Of a DNA stretch of 64,000 nt, positions 1 through 8,936 are shown piece by piece (the first letter of the stretch is position 1; each line of letters starts with the position of its first letter). This DNA is from Martinezella rhizogenes (GTDB taxonomy: Bacteria > Pseudomonadota > Alphaproteobacteria > Rhizobiales > Rhizobiaceae). A program made the position numbers and the translations under genes. Location: positions 309,902 through 373,901 of the forward strand of contig NZ_JAPYZZ010000002.1 in NCBI RefSeq assembly GCF_027460065.1. The letters are read 5' to 3'. The notes beneath the pieces were generated by a model that saw only the letters and a list, made by a program, of their open reading frames with translations, did no database searches and was not told the origin of the DNA.

Positions 1-80
1 TTGACCCTCGGCTCACGAACGGCATGTGGATCCTGCGACAGGAACTGCGCAGCTTCGGTCTTGGTGGCATCCTTCGCCAT
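1..80 (-). CDS. 5' end of an unidentified protein, cut by the window edge
   Basis: An open frame on the minus strand starts at ATG 80 with a GGAGG ribosome binding site just upstream and runs off the left edge. The visible N-terminus begins MAKDATKTEAAQFLSQDPHA. It is hydrophilic with no signal peptide. I do not recognise the family from 26 residues. It is transcribed in the same direction as the GlxA-type regulator whose stop lies about 50 bases upstream, so it may be co-transcribed with it. Confidence 0.45.
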   Translation of the reverse strand, partial: MAKDATKTEAAQFLSQDPHAVREPRV

Positions 81-129
81 GGTGTCCTCCGGCATTATCG
101 TGTTTTCCCTTCCTTACAGGAAAACTATT

Positions 130-1104
130 TTAATTCGGAGGAAATCTTTGCCGCATGGCATTCGGCGTCTGACCGAAGCGAGCCTTAAAACTTCCTGAAA
201 AATGGCCTGCACTGGAAAAGCCGGTGGCGAAGGCCACTTCCGCGATGGAGAGCGGGCTTTGTTCCAGCAATCGCCGGGCGTGATCAAGGCGGATTGCGCG
301 GTATGTCTCCAGAAAACTCGACTTCAGGTGGGTCGCGAAGAGTCGGTCGAGGTGGCGCGCGCTTGTGCCGGCCAGTTTTGCCATGGTCTGCCGGTCGAGC
401 GGGCTTTCAATGGTCGTTTCCATTTTTTCCAGCACGGTCAGCAAGGCCGGATGGTTGGTGCCATGACGCTCCGCCGAGGAACCGCGCTGCGGCGCACCGG
501 GTTCGGCGATGGCCGTGTGCAGATACCAGTCGCTGACACGCCTTGCGAAATGTGCGCCCATTCTCTGCGAAATCATCGCATGCATCATGTCGAGGGGGGC
601 AACGCCGCCGGCGCAGGTGATGCGGTCTCCATCGAAAACAAACCGCGCCTGCCGGGGCGTGAGATGGCCGAAGGCCTCTTTCAGCACCGGCGCATGTTCC
701 CAATGGATGGTGAAATCGCGGTTTTCCAGCAATCCCGCCGCTGCCAGCACATAAGCGCCGCTGGAAATGCCCCCGATCCTGACACCCTGCCGCGCCAGCC
801 GCCGCAACGTCCCGTAAGAATTTTCCGCAACGCTCCAGTCCTGCGGCCCGCCGCCCGCACAGACAAAAATCGTGTGGCATCGCTCGCCGGCAGCGGCGAG
901 CGCCTCGCAGCCAACAATGATGCCGGACGAACTTCTGACGGCCTCGCCATCAAAAGACAGGGGAACCGCATCGTACAGATCGGTTCCAGCGATCAGATTG
1001 GCGGCGCGCAACGGCTCCACAGCCGAAGCATAGGACATCAGCGCAAAATTCGGAACGAGGATAAAACCAATGCGCTGGACATTCTTCTGTTCGATGATCA
1101 TCAT
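130..1104 (-). CDS. GlxA-family AraC transcriptional regulator (SouR/GbdR-like)
   Basis: This 324-residue protein has a DJ-1/PfpI (GATase1-like) N-terminal domain at about residues 10-180 and an AraC-type double helix-turn-helix at about 220-320, with the conserved tail AEVAFATGFSSAGHFSGSFK. That layout defines the GlxA family. It is divergent from soxBDAG, with a 90-base shared promoter region. In Pseudomonas, GATase1-AraC proteins SouR and GbdR activate sarcosine oxidase genes, so I infer a sarcosine- or glycine-betaine-responsive activator of the adjacent operon. The effector is not visible from sequence. Confidence 0.88.
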   Translation of the reverse strand: MMIIEQKNVQRIGFILVPNFALMSYASAVEPLRAANLIAGTDLYDAVPLSFDGEAVRSSSGIIVGCEALAAAGERCHTIFVCAGGGPQDWSVAENSYGTLRRLARQGVRIGGISSGAYVLAAAGLLENRDFTIHWEHAPVLKEAFGHLTPRQARFVFDGDRITCAGGVAPLDMMHAMISQRMGAHFARRVSDWYLHTAIAEPGAPQRGSSAERHGTNHPALLTVLEKMETTIESPLDRQTMAKLAGTSARHLDRLFATHLKSSFLETYRAIRLDHARRLLEQSPLSIAEVAFATGFSSAGHFSGSFKARFGQTPNAMRQRFPPN

Positions 1105-1194
1105 GTCTCTTTTTTAAATCATAATGTCCCTTATCTGCAATCCCCTTCCGAACGGCATCGCTAAGCTTGCTCGATATCGTTCGAGGTACGCCAG

Positions 1195-2445
1195 ATGCGC
1201 TATTCTGCTTTTTCGATTTTTAAGAACGGCCTTTTCGGCAACAAGGCGTGGAAACCCGCATGGCGGGAGGTGTCGCCGAAACCACATTATGACGTCATCA
1301 TCGTTGGCGGCGGTGGACACGGGTTGGCGACGGCCTATTATCTCGCCAAGGAATTCGGCATCACCAATGTCGCGGTGCTGGAGAAAAACTACATCGGCTC
1401 CGGCAATGTCGGCCGCAATACCACGATCATCCGCTCCAATTACCTGCTGCCGGGCAACAACCCGTTTTACGAGCTTTCGATGAAGCTGTGGGAAGGGCTG
1501 GAACAGGATTTCAACTTCAACGCCATGGTTTCCCAGCGTGGCGTGCTCAATCTCTTCCACTCGGATGCGCAGCGCGATGCCTATACACGGCGTGGCAATG
1601 CCATGCGGCTGCACGGCGTCGATGCCGAGCTGCTGGACCGCACCTCGGTGAAGGCGATGTTGCCATTTCTCGATTTCGACAATGCCCGCTTCCCCATTCA
1701 GGGTGGATTGCTGCAAAAGCGCGGCGGCACCGTCCGTCACGATGCCGTCGCCTGGGGGTATGCGCGTGGTGCAGACAGCCGGGGCGTCGATATCATCCAG
1801 GGCTGCGAGGTGACGGGCATTCGCCGCGAAAACGGCGCGGTCGTGGGCGTCGAAACAAGCCGCGGCTTCATCGGCTGCGGCAAGCTGGCTTTGGCAGCGG
1901 CGGGCAATTCTTCACAGGTCGCCGCCATGGCCGGGCTGAAACTGCCGATCGAAAGCCATGTCTTGCAGGCTTTCGTGTCGGAAGGGCTGAAACCCTTCAT
2001 CGATGGCGTCGTCACCTTCGGGGCCGGGCATTTTTACGTCTCGCAATCGGACAAGGGCGGCCTCGTCTTCGGGGGCGATATAGACGGCTATAATTCCTAC
2101 GCCCAGCGCGGCAATCTGGCGACGGTCGAACACGTCGCGGAAGCCGGCAAGGCGATGATACCAGCGCTGTCCCGTGTCCGGGTGCTGCGCTCCTGGGGCG
2201 GCATCATGGATATGTCGATGGACGGTTCGCCGATCATCGACCAAACCCCGATCGACAATCTCTATCTGAATGCCGGCTGGTGTTACGGCGGCTTCAAGGC
2301 GACGCCCGCCTCCGGTTTCTGTTTTGCCCATCTTCTCGCACGCGGCACACCGCAGGAAACGGCGACGGCCTTCCGGCTGGATCGTTTCCAGCGCGGTTAT
2401 CTCATCGATGAAAAAGGCCAGGGCGCACAGCCCAATCTTCATTAA
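1195..2445 (+). CDS. soxB: Sarcosine oxidase subunit beta
   Basis: This 416-residue FAD subunit belongs to the DAO family. A dinucleotide-binding fold near residues 30-60 (VIIVGGGGHGLATAYYL) is followed by the substrate-binding domain and a C-terminal GWCYGGFKATPASG segment typical of SoxB. With alpha, gamma and delta it forms the heterotetramer that oxidises sarcosine to glycine, giving hydrogen peroxide and transferring the methyl carbon to tetrahydrofolate or releasing it as formaldehyde. It is first in the compact soxBDAG operon; soxD begins 24 bases after its stop. Length is normal for the family. Confidence 0.95.
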   Translation: MRYSAFSIFKNGLFGNKAWKPAWREVSPKPHYDVIIVGGGGHGLATAYYLAKEFGITNVAVLEKNYIGSGNVGRNTTIIRSNYLLPGNNPFYELSMKLWEGLEQDFNFNAMVSQRGVLNLFHSDAQRDAYTRRGNAMRLHGVDAELLDRTSVKAMLPFLDFDNARFPIQGGLLQKRGGTVRHDAVAWGYARGADSRGVDIIQGCEVTGIRRENGAVVGVETSRGFIGCGKLALAAAGNSSQVAAMAGLKLPIESHVLQAFVSEGLKPFIDGVVTFGAGHFYVSQSDKGGLVFGGDIDGYNSYAQRGNLATVEHVAEAGKAMIPALSRVRVLRSWGGIMDMSMDGSPIIDQTPIDNLYLNAGWCYGGFKATPASGFCFAHLLARGTPQETATAFRLDRFQRGYLIDEKGQGAQPNLH

Positions 2446-2469
2446 TCCAGCGGATCAAGGACGTTCGAT

Positions 2470-2745
2470 ATGGCAAGTCTCGTGCCCTGCCCGCATTGCG
2501 GGCCAAGACCCAAGGAAGAATTCAGTATCAAGGGCGCGGCCCTTGCGCGGCCGGCAGCGGATGCCGACGCGGAGGAATGGTTCGACTATGTCTATCTGCG
2601 CGACAATCCGCGCGGAGCCTATGAGGAATATTGGCACCACACCTCCGGTTGCCGCCGCTGGCTGGTCGTCACCCGCGATACCGTCTCCCATGAGATATCC
2701 GCCTGCCGCGACGCTGCCGAAAAGACGAAAGTGACAAGCGCATGA
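2470..2745 (+). CDS. soxD: Sarcosine oxidase subunit delta
   Basis: A 91-residue zinc-binding subunit. CPHCGPR near the N-terminus and a later HH-x3-C pair (residues about 57-62) supply the zinc ligands expected of SoxD, together with the characteristic DNPRGAYEEYW-type segment. The small subunit stabilises the heterotetramer. Its stop overlaps the soxA start by four bases (ATGA), so translation is coupled. Confidence 0.95.
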   Translation: MASLVPCPHCGPRPKEEFSIKGAALARPAADADAEEWFDYVYLRDNPRGAYEEYWHHTSGCRRWLVVTRDTVSHEISACRDAAEKTKVTSA

Positions 2746-5705
2746 GTTCCCACCGCCTGAAGACCGGCGGTCTGATCGACCGCTCCACACCACTTTCCTT
2801 CACCTTCGACGGCAAGACGATGTCAGGCTTTGCGGGTGACAGCCTAGCCTCCGCCCTGCTCGCCAATGGCCAGCAACTCGTCGGCCGCAGTTTCAAATAT
2901 CACCGCCCGCGCGGCATATTGACGGCAGGCGCCGCCGAGCCGAATGCGCTGATGACCATCGGCAGCGGTGGCCGCACCGAGCCGAATACACGCGCCACCA
3001 TGCAGGATCTTTATGCCGGGCTGAAAGCGAAAAGCCAGAACCGCTGGCCCTCACTGGATTTCGATATCGGCGCATTGACAGGCCTGCTATCGCCCTTCCT
3101 CGGCGCAGGTTTCTATTACAAGACCTTCATGTGGCCCGCGGCCTTCTGGGAAAAAATTTACGAGCCCTTCATCCGCAAGGCGGCCGGTCTCGGCAAGGCG
3201 AGCTACGAGGCGGACCCGGATGCCTATGAAAAATGCTGGGCGCATTGCGACCTGCTGGTGATCGGCTCCGGCGCGGCAGGACTTGCTGCTGCCCTTGCCG
3301 CCGGACGCGCTGGCGCGCGCGTCATCATCGTCGATGAACATTCCGTGGCAGGTGGCGGGCTTCTTTCCGAAACCGCGACCGTCGGCGGCAGAAGCGCTGC
3401 GGATTTCGCCGCAAACTGCGTCGCCGAGCTCGAAGCCCTGCCTGATGTGACGGTGCTGACGCGGACCACGGCCTTCGGCTGGTATGACGGCAATGTCTTC
3501 GGTGCGGTGGAGCGGGTGCAGAAACACCTGGCCAACCCGAAAGCACATGCGCCCGTGGAGCGCCTGTGGCGCATTGTGGCCAAGCGCGCTTTGCTTGCCA
3601 CGGGTGCCGAAGAGCGGCCACTGGTGTTCGGCGGCAACGATATTCCTGGCATAATGATGGCTGGCGCGATGCGTAGCTATCTCAATCGCTATGCCATAAG
3701 CCCCGGCACGGCGACGGCAATTTTCACCACCAATGACAGCGGTTACGCGCTCGCCCGCGATCTGGAGGCACAGGGTGTTGCCCTTTCCACCATCATCGAT
3801 AGCCGCGAGCAGGGTAACCCGGGCTATGACGGCAAGGCGCGTGTCATCAAGGGTGGCGTCGTCTCGAATGCGAAGGGCGGCAAGGCGCTTTCCGCCATCG
3901 AGATTTATGCGAATGGCCACAGGGAAAGCCTTGATGTCGATGCGCTGGCGATGTCGGGCGGTTTCAGCCCCGTCATCCATCTTGCCTGCCATCGCGGCGG
4001 CAAGCCGGTCTGGTCGGAAGAGCATGCCGCTTTCCTGGCGCCCGGCAATCTCAAGGGCCTTGAACTCGCCGGTGCTGTATCTGCGACAGATGGCATCGCC
4101 GCCTGCCTTGAGGATGGCGCACGAAAGGGCGCGGCGCTGGCGCAAGACCTCGGTTTTACATCAACCGCACCGGTATTTGGCGCGGTGGAAAACGACATCG
4201 TGGCTCCACCCGCAAAGGCACTCTGGTCCATTCCCGGCATCAGGGCGAAAGCCTTTGTCGATTACCAGAACGATGTTCATCGCAAGGATCTGGGCCTCGC
4301 CATCCGTGAAGGTTATGGCCATGTCGAACTGGCCAAGCGTTATACGACGAACGGCATGGCGACCGATCAGGGCAAGCTTTCCAATGTCAATGCCATCGGG
4401 CTGCTGGCAGAAGCGCGCGGCGTTTCGCCGGCGGAGGTCGGCACCACCACCTTCCGGCCTTTTTATACGCCCGTCTCCTTCGGCGCCCTGACAGGAGCCT
4501 ATCACGGCCATCATTTCCAGCCGGTGCGCAAATCGCCGCTGCATGGCTGGGCGCAGAAGAACGGTGCGATCTTCGTCGAAACCGGTCTCTGGTATCGTTC
4601 CTCCTGGTTTCCCCGCAAAGGCGAAAACGGCTGGCGGGAAAGCGTCGACCGCGAGGTCTTGAACGTCCGCAAAAATGCCGGGCTCTGTGATGTATCGATG
4701 CTCGGCAAGATCGAGATTTGCGGCAAGGACGCCGCCGAATTTCTCAATCGGGTTTATTGCAACGCCTTTCTCAAGCTCCCGGTCGGCAAGGCGCGTTATG
4801 GCCTGATGCTGCGTGAAGACGGCATGATTTATGACGACGGCACCACCAGCCGGCTGGAGGAAAACCGCTTCTTCATGACCACCACCACGGCCTATGCGGC
4901 TGGTGTGATGAACCATCTGGAATTCTGCGCGCAGGCGCTCTGGCCGGATCTCGACGTGCGGCTTGCCTCCGTCACCGACCAATGGGCGCAGATGGCGATT
5001 GCCGGACCAAAGGCACGCACCATTCTTCAGAGGATCGTCGATGAGGACATTTCGGATGAGGCCTTCCCGTTCCTCGCCGCCAGAGAAGTCTCCCTGTTTG
5101 GCGGGCAATTGCACGGGCGACTGTTCCGGATTTCCTTCTCCGGTGAACTCGCCTACGAGCTTGCCGTGCCGGCTGGTTACGGCGAGAGTGTTGCCGATGC
5201 GCTGATGGAAGTGGGTACGCCCGAAGGCATCATGCCCTATGGCGTCGAGGCGCTCGGCGTGCTGCGCATCGAAAAGGGCCATGTCACCCATAACGAGATC
5301 AACGGCACTGTCGTGCCGGCCGATCTCGGCTTCGGCAAAATGGTCTCCGCCACCAAGGTCGATTTCATCGGCCGGCGGATGCTGGAGCGCGAGGGCCTTT
5401 CGGCGACGGATCGGCCCAGCCTCGTTGGTGTCATGCCGCTTGATCCCGGTCACTCCTTCCGCAGCGGTTCGCACATTCTGGCCAAGGATGCTGCGGCAAC
5501 GCTGGAAAATGATCAGGGTTACGTGAGTTCAAGCGCGTTTTCACCGCACCTCGGCTCGACCATCGGCCTCGCTCTCGTCAAGAACGGTGCTTCCCGCCAC
5601 GGCGAGGAGATCATGGTCTGGAACGGTCTGCGCAACGAGTTCACCGCCGCCCGCCTCTGCCATCCGGTTTTCTTCGACCCCCAGAACGAGAAACTCCATG
5701 TCTGA
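2742..5705 (+). CDS. soxA: Sarcosine oxidase subunit alpha
   Basis: This 987-residue subunit has an N-terminal 2Fe-2S-like domain without cluster, an NAD-binding pyridine nucleotide-disulphide fold near residues 170-200 (VIGSGAAGLAAALAAGRAG), and a C-terminal aminomethyltransferase (GcvT-like) half from about residue 600 that binds folate. Full length for the family and no break is seen. It overlaps soxD by four bases and soxG by eight, so the four genes are translationally linked. The folate-processing genes glyA and purU found beside sox in some bacteria are absent here. Confidence 0.96.
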   Translation: MSSHRLKTGGLIDRSTPLSFTFDGKTMSGFAGDSLASALLANGQQLVGRSFKYHRPRGILTAGAAEPNALMTIGSGGRTEPNTRATMQDLYAGLKAKSQNRWPSLDFDIGALTGLLSPFLGAGFYYKTFMWPAAFWEKIYEPFIRKAAGLGKASYEADPDAYEKCWAHCDLLVIGSGAAGLAAALAAGRAGARVIIVDEHSVAGGGLLSETATVGGRSAADFAANCVAELEALPDVTVLTRTTAFGWYDGNVFGAVERVQKHLANPKAHAPVERLWRIVAKRALLATGAEERPLVFGGNDIPGIMMAGAMRSYLNRYAISPGTATAIFTTNDSGYALARDLEAQGVALSTIIDSREQGNPGYDGKARVIKGGVVSNAKGGKALSAIEIYANGHRESLDVDALAMSGGFSPVIHLACHRGGKPVWSEEHAAFLAPGNLKGLELAGAVSATDGIAACLEDGARKGAALAQDLGFTSTAPVFGAVENDIVAPPAKALWSIPGIRAKAFVDYQNDVHRKDLGLAIREGYGHVELAKRYTTNGMATDQGKLSNVNAIGLLAEARGVSPAEVGTTTFRPFYTPVSFGALTGAYHGHHFQPVRKSPLHGWAQKNGAIFVETGLWYRSSWFPRKGENGWRESVDREVLNVRKNAGLCDVSMLGKIEICGKDAAEFLNRVYCNAFLKLPVGKARYGLMLREDGMIYDDGTTSRLEENRFFMTTTTAYAAGVMNHLEFCAQALWPDLDVRLASVTDQWAQMAIAGPKARTILQRIVDEDISDEAFPFLAAREVSLFGGQLHGRLFRISFSGELAYELAVPAGYGESVADALMEVGTPEGIMPYGVEALGVLRIEKGHVTHNEINGTVVPADLGFGKMVSATKVDFIGRRMLEREGLSATDRPSLVGVMPLDPGHSFRSGSHILAKDAAATLENDQGYVSSSAFSPHLGSTIGLALVKNGASRHGEEIMVWNGLRNEFTAARLCHPVFFDPQNEKLHV

Positions 5706-6234
5706 TTTCAAATCCGGTTTCCGGCCGGCACTCCGCCCGGTACTTGGCGCGAAGGCAGCGATTGCCTCCGCCGCCATCAAGCTCTCACCCCTGCCGGAAG
5801 GCATGATCGTCCATGCGCTGGCATCACCCGACGCATCGGATATGGAGGCCCGCCTGCGCGGCCTCGGAAAAGGCGATGTGCGCGCCGTCTCTCCCGGCCA
5901 ATGGTTCATCGTCAGCGAAGAGCCGCTGCTTGGCGCGGATATGAAGACGCTTCTTGCAGCGCTCGAGCCGCAGGCAGCGGGCGTGGACCAGAGCCAGGGG
6001 CGCGTTCGCATCCGCATAGAGGGCAAGGTGGCCGAGCGGGTGCTGGCAAAAGGAACGGCGGTCGATCTTTCGCCCGCCGCTTTTCCGGTAGGACGCTCCG
6101 CCACGACGCTGATCGGCCACATCGCCGCCCATATCACGCGTGTCGATATTTCCGCTTTTGAAATTATCGTGCTGCGCGGTTTCGCGGAGAGCCTGTGGGA
6201 CGATCTTGTTCGCATGAGCCTGGAGTTCAATTAA
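5698..6234 (+). CDS. soxG: Sarcosine oxidase subunit gamma
   Basis: A 178-residue subunit starting at ATG 5698 inside the soxA stop region. A longer frame extends upstream, but that stretch lies entirely inside soxA and the protein from 5698 (MSDFKSGFRPALRP) matches the family's usual N-terminus and length. It completes the heterotetramer near the interface of the alpha and beta subunits. Last gene of the operon; no terminator hairpin is evident directly after it. Confidence 0.93.
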   Translation: MSDFKSGFRPALRPVLGAKAAIASAAIKLSPLPEGMIVHALASPDASDMEARLRGLGKGDVRAVSPGQWFIVSEEPLLGADMKTLLAALEPQAAGVDQSQGRVRIRIEGKVAERVLAKGTAVDLSPAAFPVGRSATTLIGHIAAHITRVDISAFEIIVLRGFAESLWDDLVRMSLEFN

Positions 6235-6257
6235 GCCGCGTACCGCATTCACCAGTT

Positions 6258-6490
6258 CTACGGCACCATGACTTTGCGCATGGAAGCACGCTGCATGGAG
6301 CGTGGGGTGAGACGATTTGAGAACGCAACCACCTTATTCATGAAGCGGGCGATAACGGACGCCTTGCCTTTGACGAGGGCCTGAAGTCCAGTTTCCGCAA
6401 CGGGACGGTGTTTCATGGTGAGCAGGCGCAGCATCGGTGAGACCTGCGCACCAGCAGATGCATCAAATCCTGTTTCGGTGTGCCCCGGGC
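6258..6490 (-). pseudogene. C-terminal remnant of a short-chain dehydrogenase
   Basis: Reading the minus strand gives CPGHTETGF followed by a roughly 65-residue tail ending in a TAG at 6258-6260. The PG-x-T-x-T-G-F loop and the LTMKHRPVAETGLQALVKGK-like segment match the C-terminal third of DltE-type short-chain dehydrogenases. The Rossmann fold and catalytic Ser-Tyr-Lys are missing, and a frame change occurs at the loop itself. It has no start codon of its own. I read it as a relic, not a small gene. Confidence 0.55.
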
Positions 6491-6769
6491 ACTTCCACCA
6501 GCACTTCGGAACGATCCGACGTTGGGGAGAACTGCTGCGCGCCTGCTATGCTATATGAAGAATAACGAGGCGGAACGGGGCGAATGAGCAGGTTTGTCGA
6601 GTGACGCGGCCAAGAATATGAAGGATCCCCATCATTAAAAATTGTTACAAAACATACAGTTAGATATAATTCATCCGAACTGAGGGATTTGCTTGCCACC
6701 GAAATCCTTGCCGTCCCTATCAATGATCGGTATTGCGTTGAGGGGCACTCAGCAATCAACGAGGACAAG

Positions 6770-6973
6770 ATGGCAACTGGCACTGTAAAATTCTTCGCTC
6801 AGGACAAGGGCTTTGGCTTCATTACCCCTGACAATGGCGGTCCTGACGTATTCGTTCACATCTCGGCGGTCGGTTTCGGCGGCTCTCTTCAGGATGGCCA
6901 GAAGGTGAGCTACGAGCTGGGACAAGACCGCAAGACCGGCAAATCGAAGGCCGAGAACGTTACTCTCCTTTGA
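6770..6973 (+). CDS. Cold-shock protein (CspA family)
   Basis: A 67-residue single cold-shock domain starting at ATG 6770 ([20 protein letters not shown]). RNP1-like GFGFI and RNP2-like VFVHI motifs are intact, so it should bind single-stranded RNA or DNA as a chaperone. The frame is open 27 codons further upstream, but homology begins at 6770. The gene is preceded by about 500 bases without an intact gene, leaving room for the long structured leader common to csp genes. Convergent with the phosphodiesterase gene. Confidence 0.93.
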   Translation: MATGTVKFFAQDKGFGFITPDNGGPDVFVHISAVGFGGSLQDGQKVSYELGQDRKTGKSKAENVTLL

Positions 6974-6983
6974 TGGCAGCGCC

Positions 6984-7014
6984 GCGGCCCAACGCACGAT
7001 AGCGCTTGGGCCGC
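6984..7014. terminator. Stem-loop between convergent cspA-like and ugpQ-like genes
   Basis: A perfect 9-bp stem (GCGGCCCAA / TTGGGCCGC) with a 13-base loop starts 10 bases after the cold-shock stop. There is no T-run, so it may act as a weak bidirectional terminator or a transcript-end stabiliser. Confidence 0.5.
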
Positions 7015-7080
7015 CACCGCCGGCATACGAACCAAAAGGCCAAGTGAGGGTATCCTTGTTCGATGGACGGGGGAGTTGCT

Positions 7081-7806
7081 CTAAGCAGGCAATAGTTCCT
7101 CCATCCCGCTACGGACGGCGGCGAACAGGTCCGGGCGGTCGAGGTTGATGTAGTCGACATCACACGCTGCGATTTCGCGATGAACGGCCGTGTCATCGCC
7201 ACCATAATAGACCATGATTTCCAGACCGGCTTTACGGCTCGCCTCGATGATGCCGGGACGGCGCATCTGCGCGGGGGTTATCTCGATGATCGACGCATGA
7301 TGCACGGCCCCGACAAGCGATGGGGATTTCGCGATATCGAGTGTCATCATCCTGCGGAACTCGGGTGCGATCGACTGCAAACCCTGACGCATCTCTTCGG
7401 AGAAGGAAAAATAAAAGGTATCACGCACCATGCCGAGATGGCGCACAAGGGCTGCAACCTTGGCGGGGTCGCAATATTTCAGTTCGATATAAACACCGGC
7501 ACGACCACGCAGATGTTCGAGATAAGCATCGAGCCGCGGCACGATGGCGCCCTTGAACCTGTCGTCGAACCAGCCGCCGGCATCAAGCGTGTCGATCTCG
7601 CTCGACAGCATATGCCCGACCGGCCCGGTGCCGTTGGTCGTGCGATCCAGCGTCTCGTCATGAATGACGTAAAGCACGCCGTCCGCGCTCTCCCGCACGT
7701 CGAGTTCGATATAGTCGGCACCCTGCTGAAGCGCGAGATCGGCTGCAGCAAAGGTGTTCTCCGGCGCAAATCTGTTGGCGCCGCGATGGGATACGATCTT
7801 GGTCAC
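7081..7806 (-). CDS. Glycerophosphodiester phosphodiesterase
   Basis: A 241-residue GDPD TIM-barrel enzyme, likely hydrolysing glycerophosphodiesters to glycerol-3-phosphate and an alcohol. Metal and catalytic residues are visible: SHRGAN with PENT near the N-terminus, ELDVRESADG and VIHDETLDRTTNGTG. It is the last gene of a minus-strand ABC operon, 12 bases after the ATPase gene, the same position ugpQ has in ugp operons. No signal peptide, so it acts in the cytoplasm on imported substrate. Confidence 0.9.
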   Translation of the reverse strand: MTKIVSHRGANRFAPENTFAAADLALQQGADYIELDVRESADGVLYVIHDETLDRTTNGTGPVGHMLSSEIDTLDAGGWFDDRFKGAIVPRLDAYLEHLRGRAGVYIELKYCDPAKVAALVRHLGMVRDTFYFSFSEEMRQGLQSIAPEFRRMMTLDIAKSPSLVGAVHHASIIEITPAQMRRPGIIEASRKAGLEIMVYYGGDDTAVHREIAACDVDYINLDRPDLFAAVRSGMEELLPA

Positions 7807-7818
7807 TGAAATTTCCTG

Positions 7819-8931
7819 TCAGTTTGCCGGTTGGAGTGTCCTGGCACGCGCCTCCGCGTCATGCGAGAGATCGGCATGAAGACCGATGATGCGATCGCCC
7901 GCCTTGTCGAAGACCAGAGTGAAATCCGGTTTGCAGGCGATACCAACCTGCGCTCCGGGCGCATACCGCACGGTTTCACCATATTCGAGCGCATGAACCG
8001 GGCCAGCCGGCGTGACGATCGTGTAAAATACTTCACGCCCCATCGGCTCGACGCTGGCGACCTCACCTTTCAGGGCGGCGCGCTCGAGAGACACAAGCGT
8101 GATATCCTCGGGCCGCAGGCCGAAGGTAACCTCGCCGGTATGGTCTGACGTCAAATCAAAAGACGCTTCGGCGATCTCCAGCCGACCACCTTTGGCATGG
8201 CCTTTCATACGGTTCATGGGCGGCGTGCCGATGAAACCTGCGACGAAGAGATTGTTGGGACGGCGATAGAGATCATCCGGTGTGCCAATCTGGGCGATTT
8301 CGCCATTGTTCATGCAGATGATCCGGTCCGCCATGGTGATCGCTTCGATCTGGTCGTGGGTGACGATCAACGTGGTGAAGCCGAGGCGTTTCTGGATGCT
8401 CTTGAGCTCCGCCCGCATGGTGATGCGCAGCGTGGCATCGAGATTGGACAGCGGTTCGTCGAGCAGGAGGATATTCGGCTCCTTCACCAGCGCGCGGGCA
8501 AGCGCCACACGCTGCTGCTGCCCGCCGGAAAGCTGCGAGGGACGACGATCGAGGAGGGAGCTTATCTGCACGAGCGCTGCGGCCTCGTCCACGCGTCTGG
8601 CAACTTCCTCTTTTCCCATGCTTTTGAAACGTAAGGGGAAGGCAATGTTTTCACGGACCGTCAGGTTCGGATAAAGCGCGTAGGACTGGAAAACGACGCC
8701 GACATTGCGATCGCGGGCATCGATTCGGTTGACGTTGTGGCCATCAAAGGCGATCTCGCCGCCGGTCGGCGCATAGAGGCCGGCGAGCAGAAACAGCGTC
8801 GTCGATTTGCCGCAGCCGGAAGGACCGAGAATGGCCACGAACTCGCCGTTCTCGATGGTGAGGTTCATCGGCTTCAGAACCTGGGTCTCGCCCCAGTTTT
8901 TGGTGACTTTATTGAGGGTGATCTTGGCCAT
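7819..8931 (-). CDS. ABC transporter ATPase, UgpC/MalK type
   Basis: A 370-residue CUT1 ATPase. Walker A is GPSGCGKST near residue 37, the signature is LSGGQQQRVALARAL, and Walker B is ILLLDEPLSNLDA. A C-terminal TOBE domain (about residues 240-360) is present, as in UgpC, MalK and MsmX. It energises the two permeases encoded just upstream in the transcript, 5 bases away. Substrate identity cannot be read from the ATPase; the phosphodiesterase next to it suggests glycerophosphodiesters. Confidence 0.92.
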   Translation of the reverse strand: MAKITLNKVTKNWGETQVLKPMNLTIENGEFVAILGPSGCGKSTTLFLLAGLYAPTGGEIAFDGHNVNRIDARDRNVGVVFQSYALYPNLTVRENIAFPLRFKSMGKEEVARRVDEAAALVQISSLLDRRPSQLSGGQQQRVALARALVKEPNILLLDEPLSNLDATLRITMRAELKSIQKRLGFTTLIVTHDQIEAITMADRIICMNNGEIAQIGTPDDLYRRPNNLFVAGFIGTPPMNRMKGHAKGGRLEIAEASFDLTSDHTGEVTFGLRPEDITLVSLERAALKGEVASVEPMGREVFYTIVTPAGPVHALEYGETVRYAPGAQVGIACKPDFTLVFDKAGDRIIGLHADLSHDAEARARTLQPAN

Positions 8932-8936
8932 GACGA

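Noticed and set aside
202..1164. Long plus-strand open frame across the GlxA gene
   Set aside because: It is the antisense shadow of a clear GlxA-family gene, has no recognisable domain and low-complexity composition.
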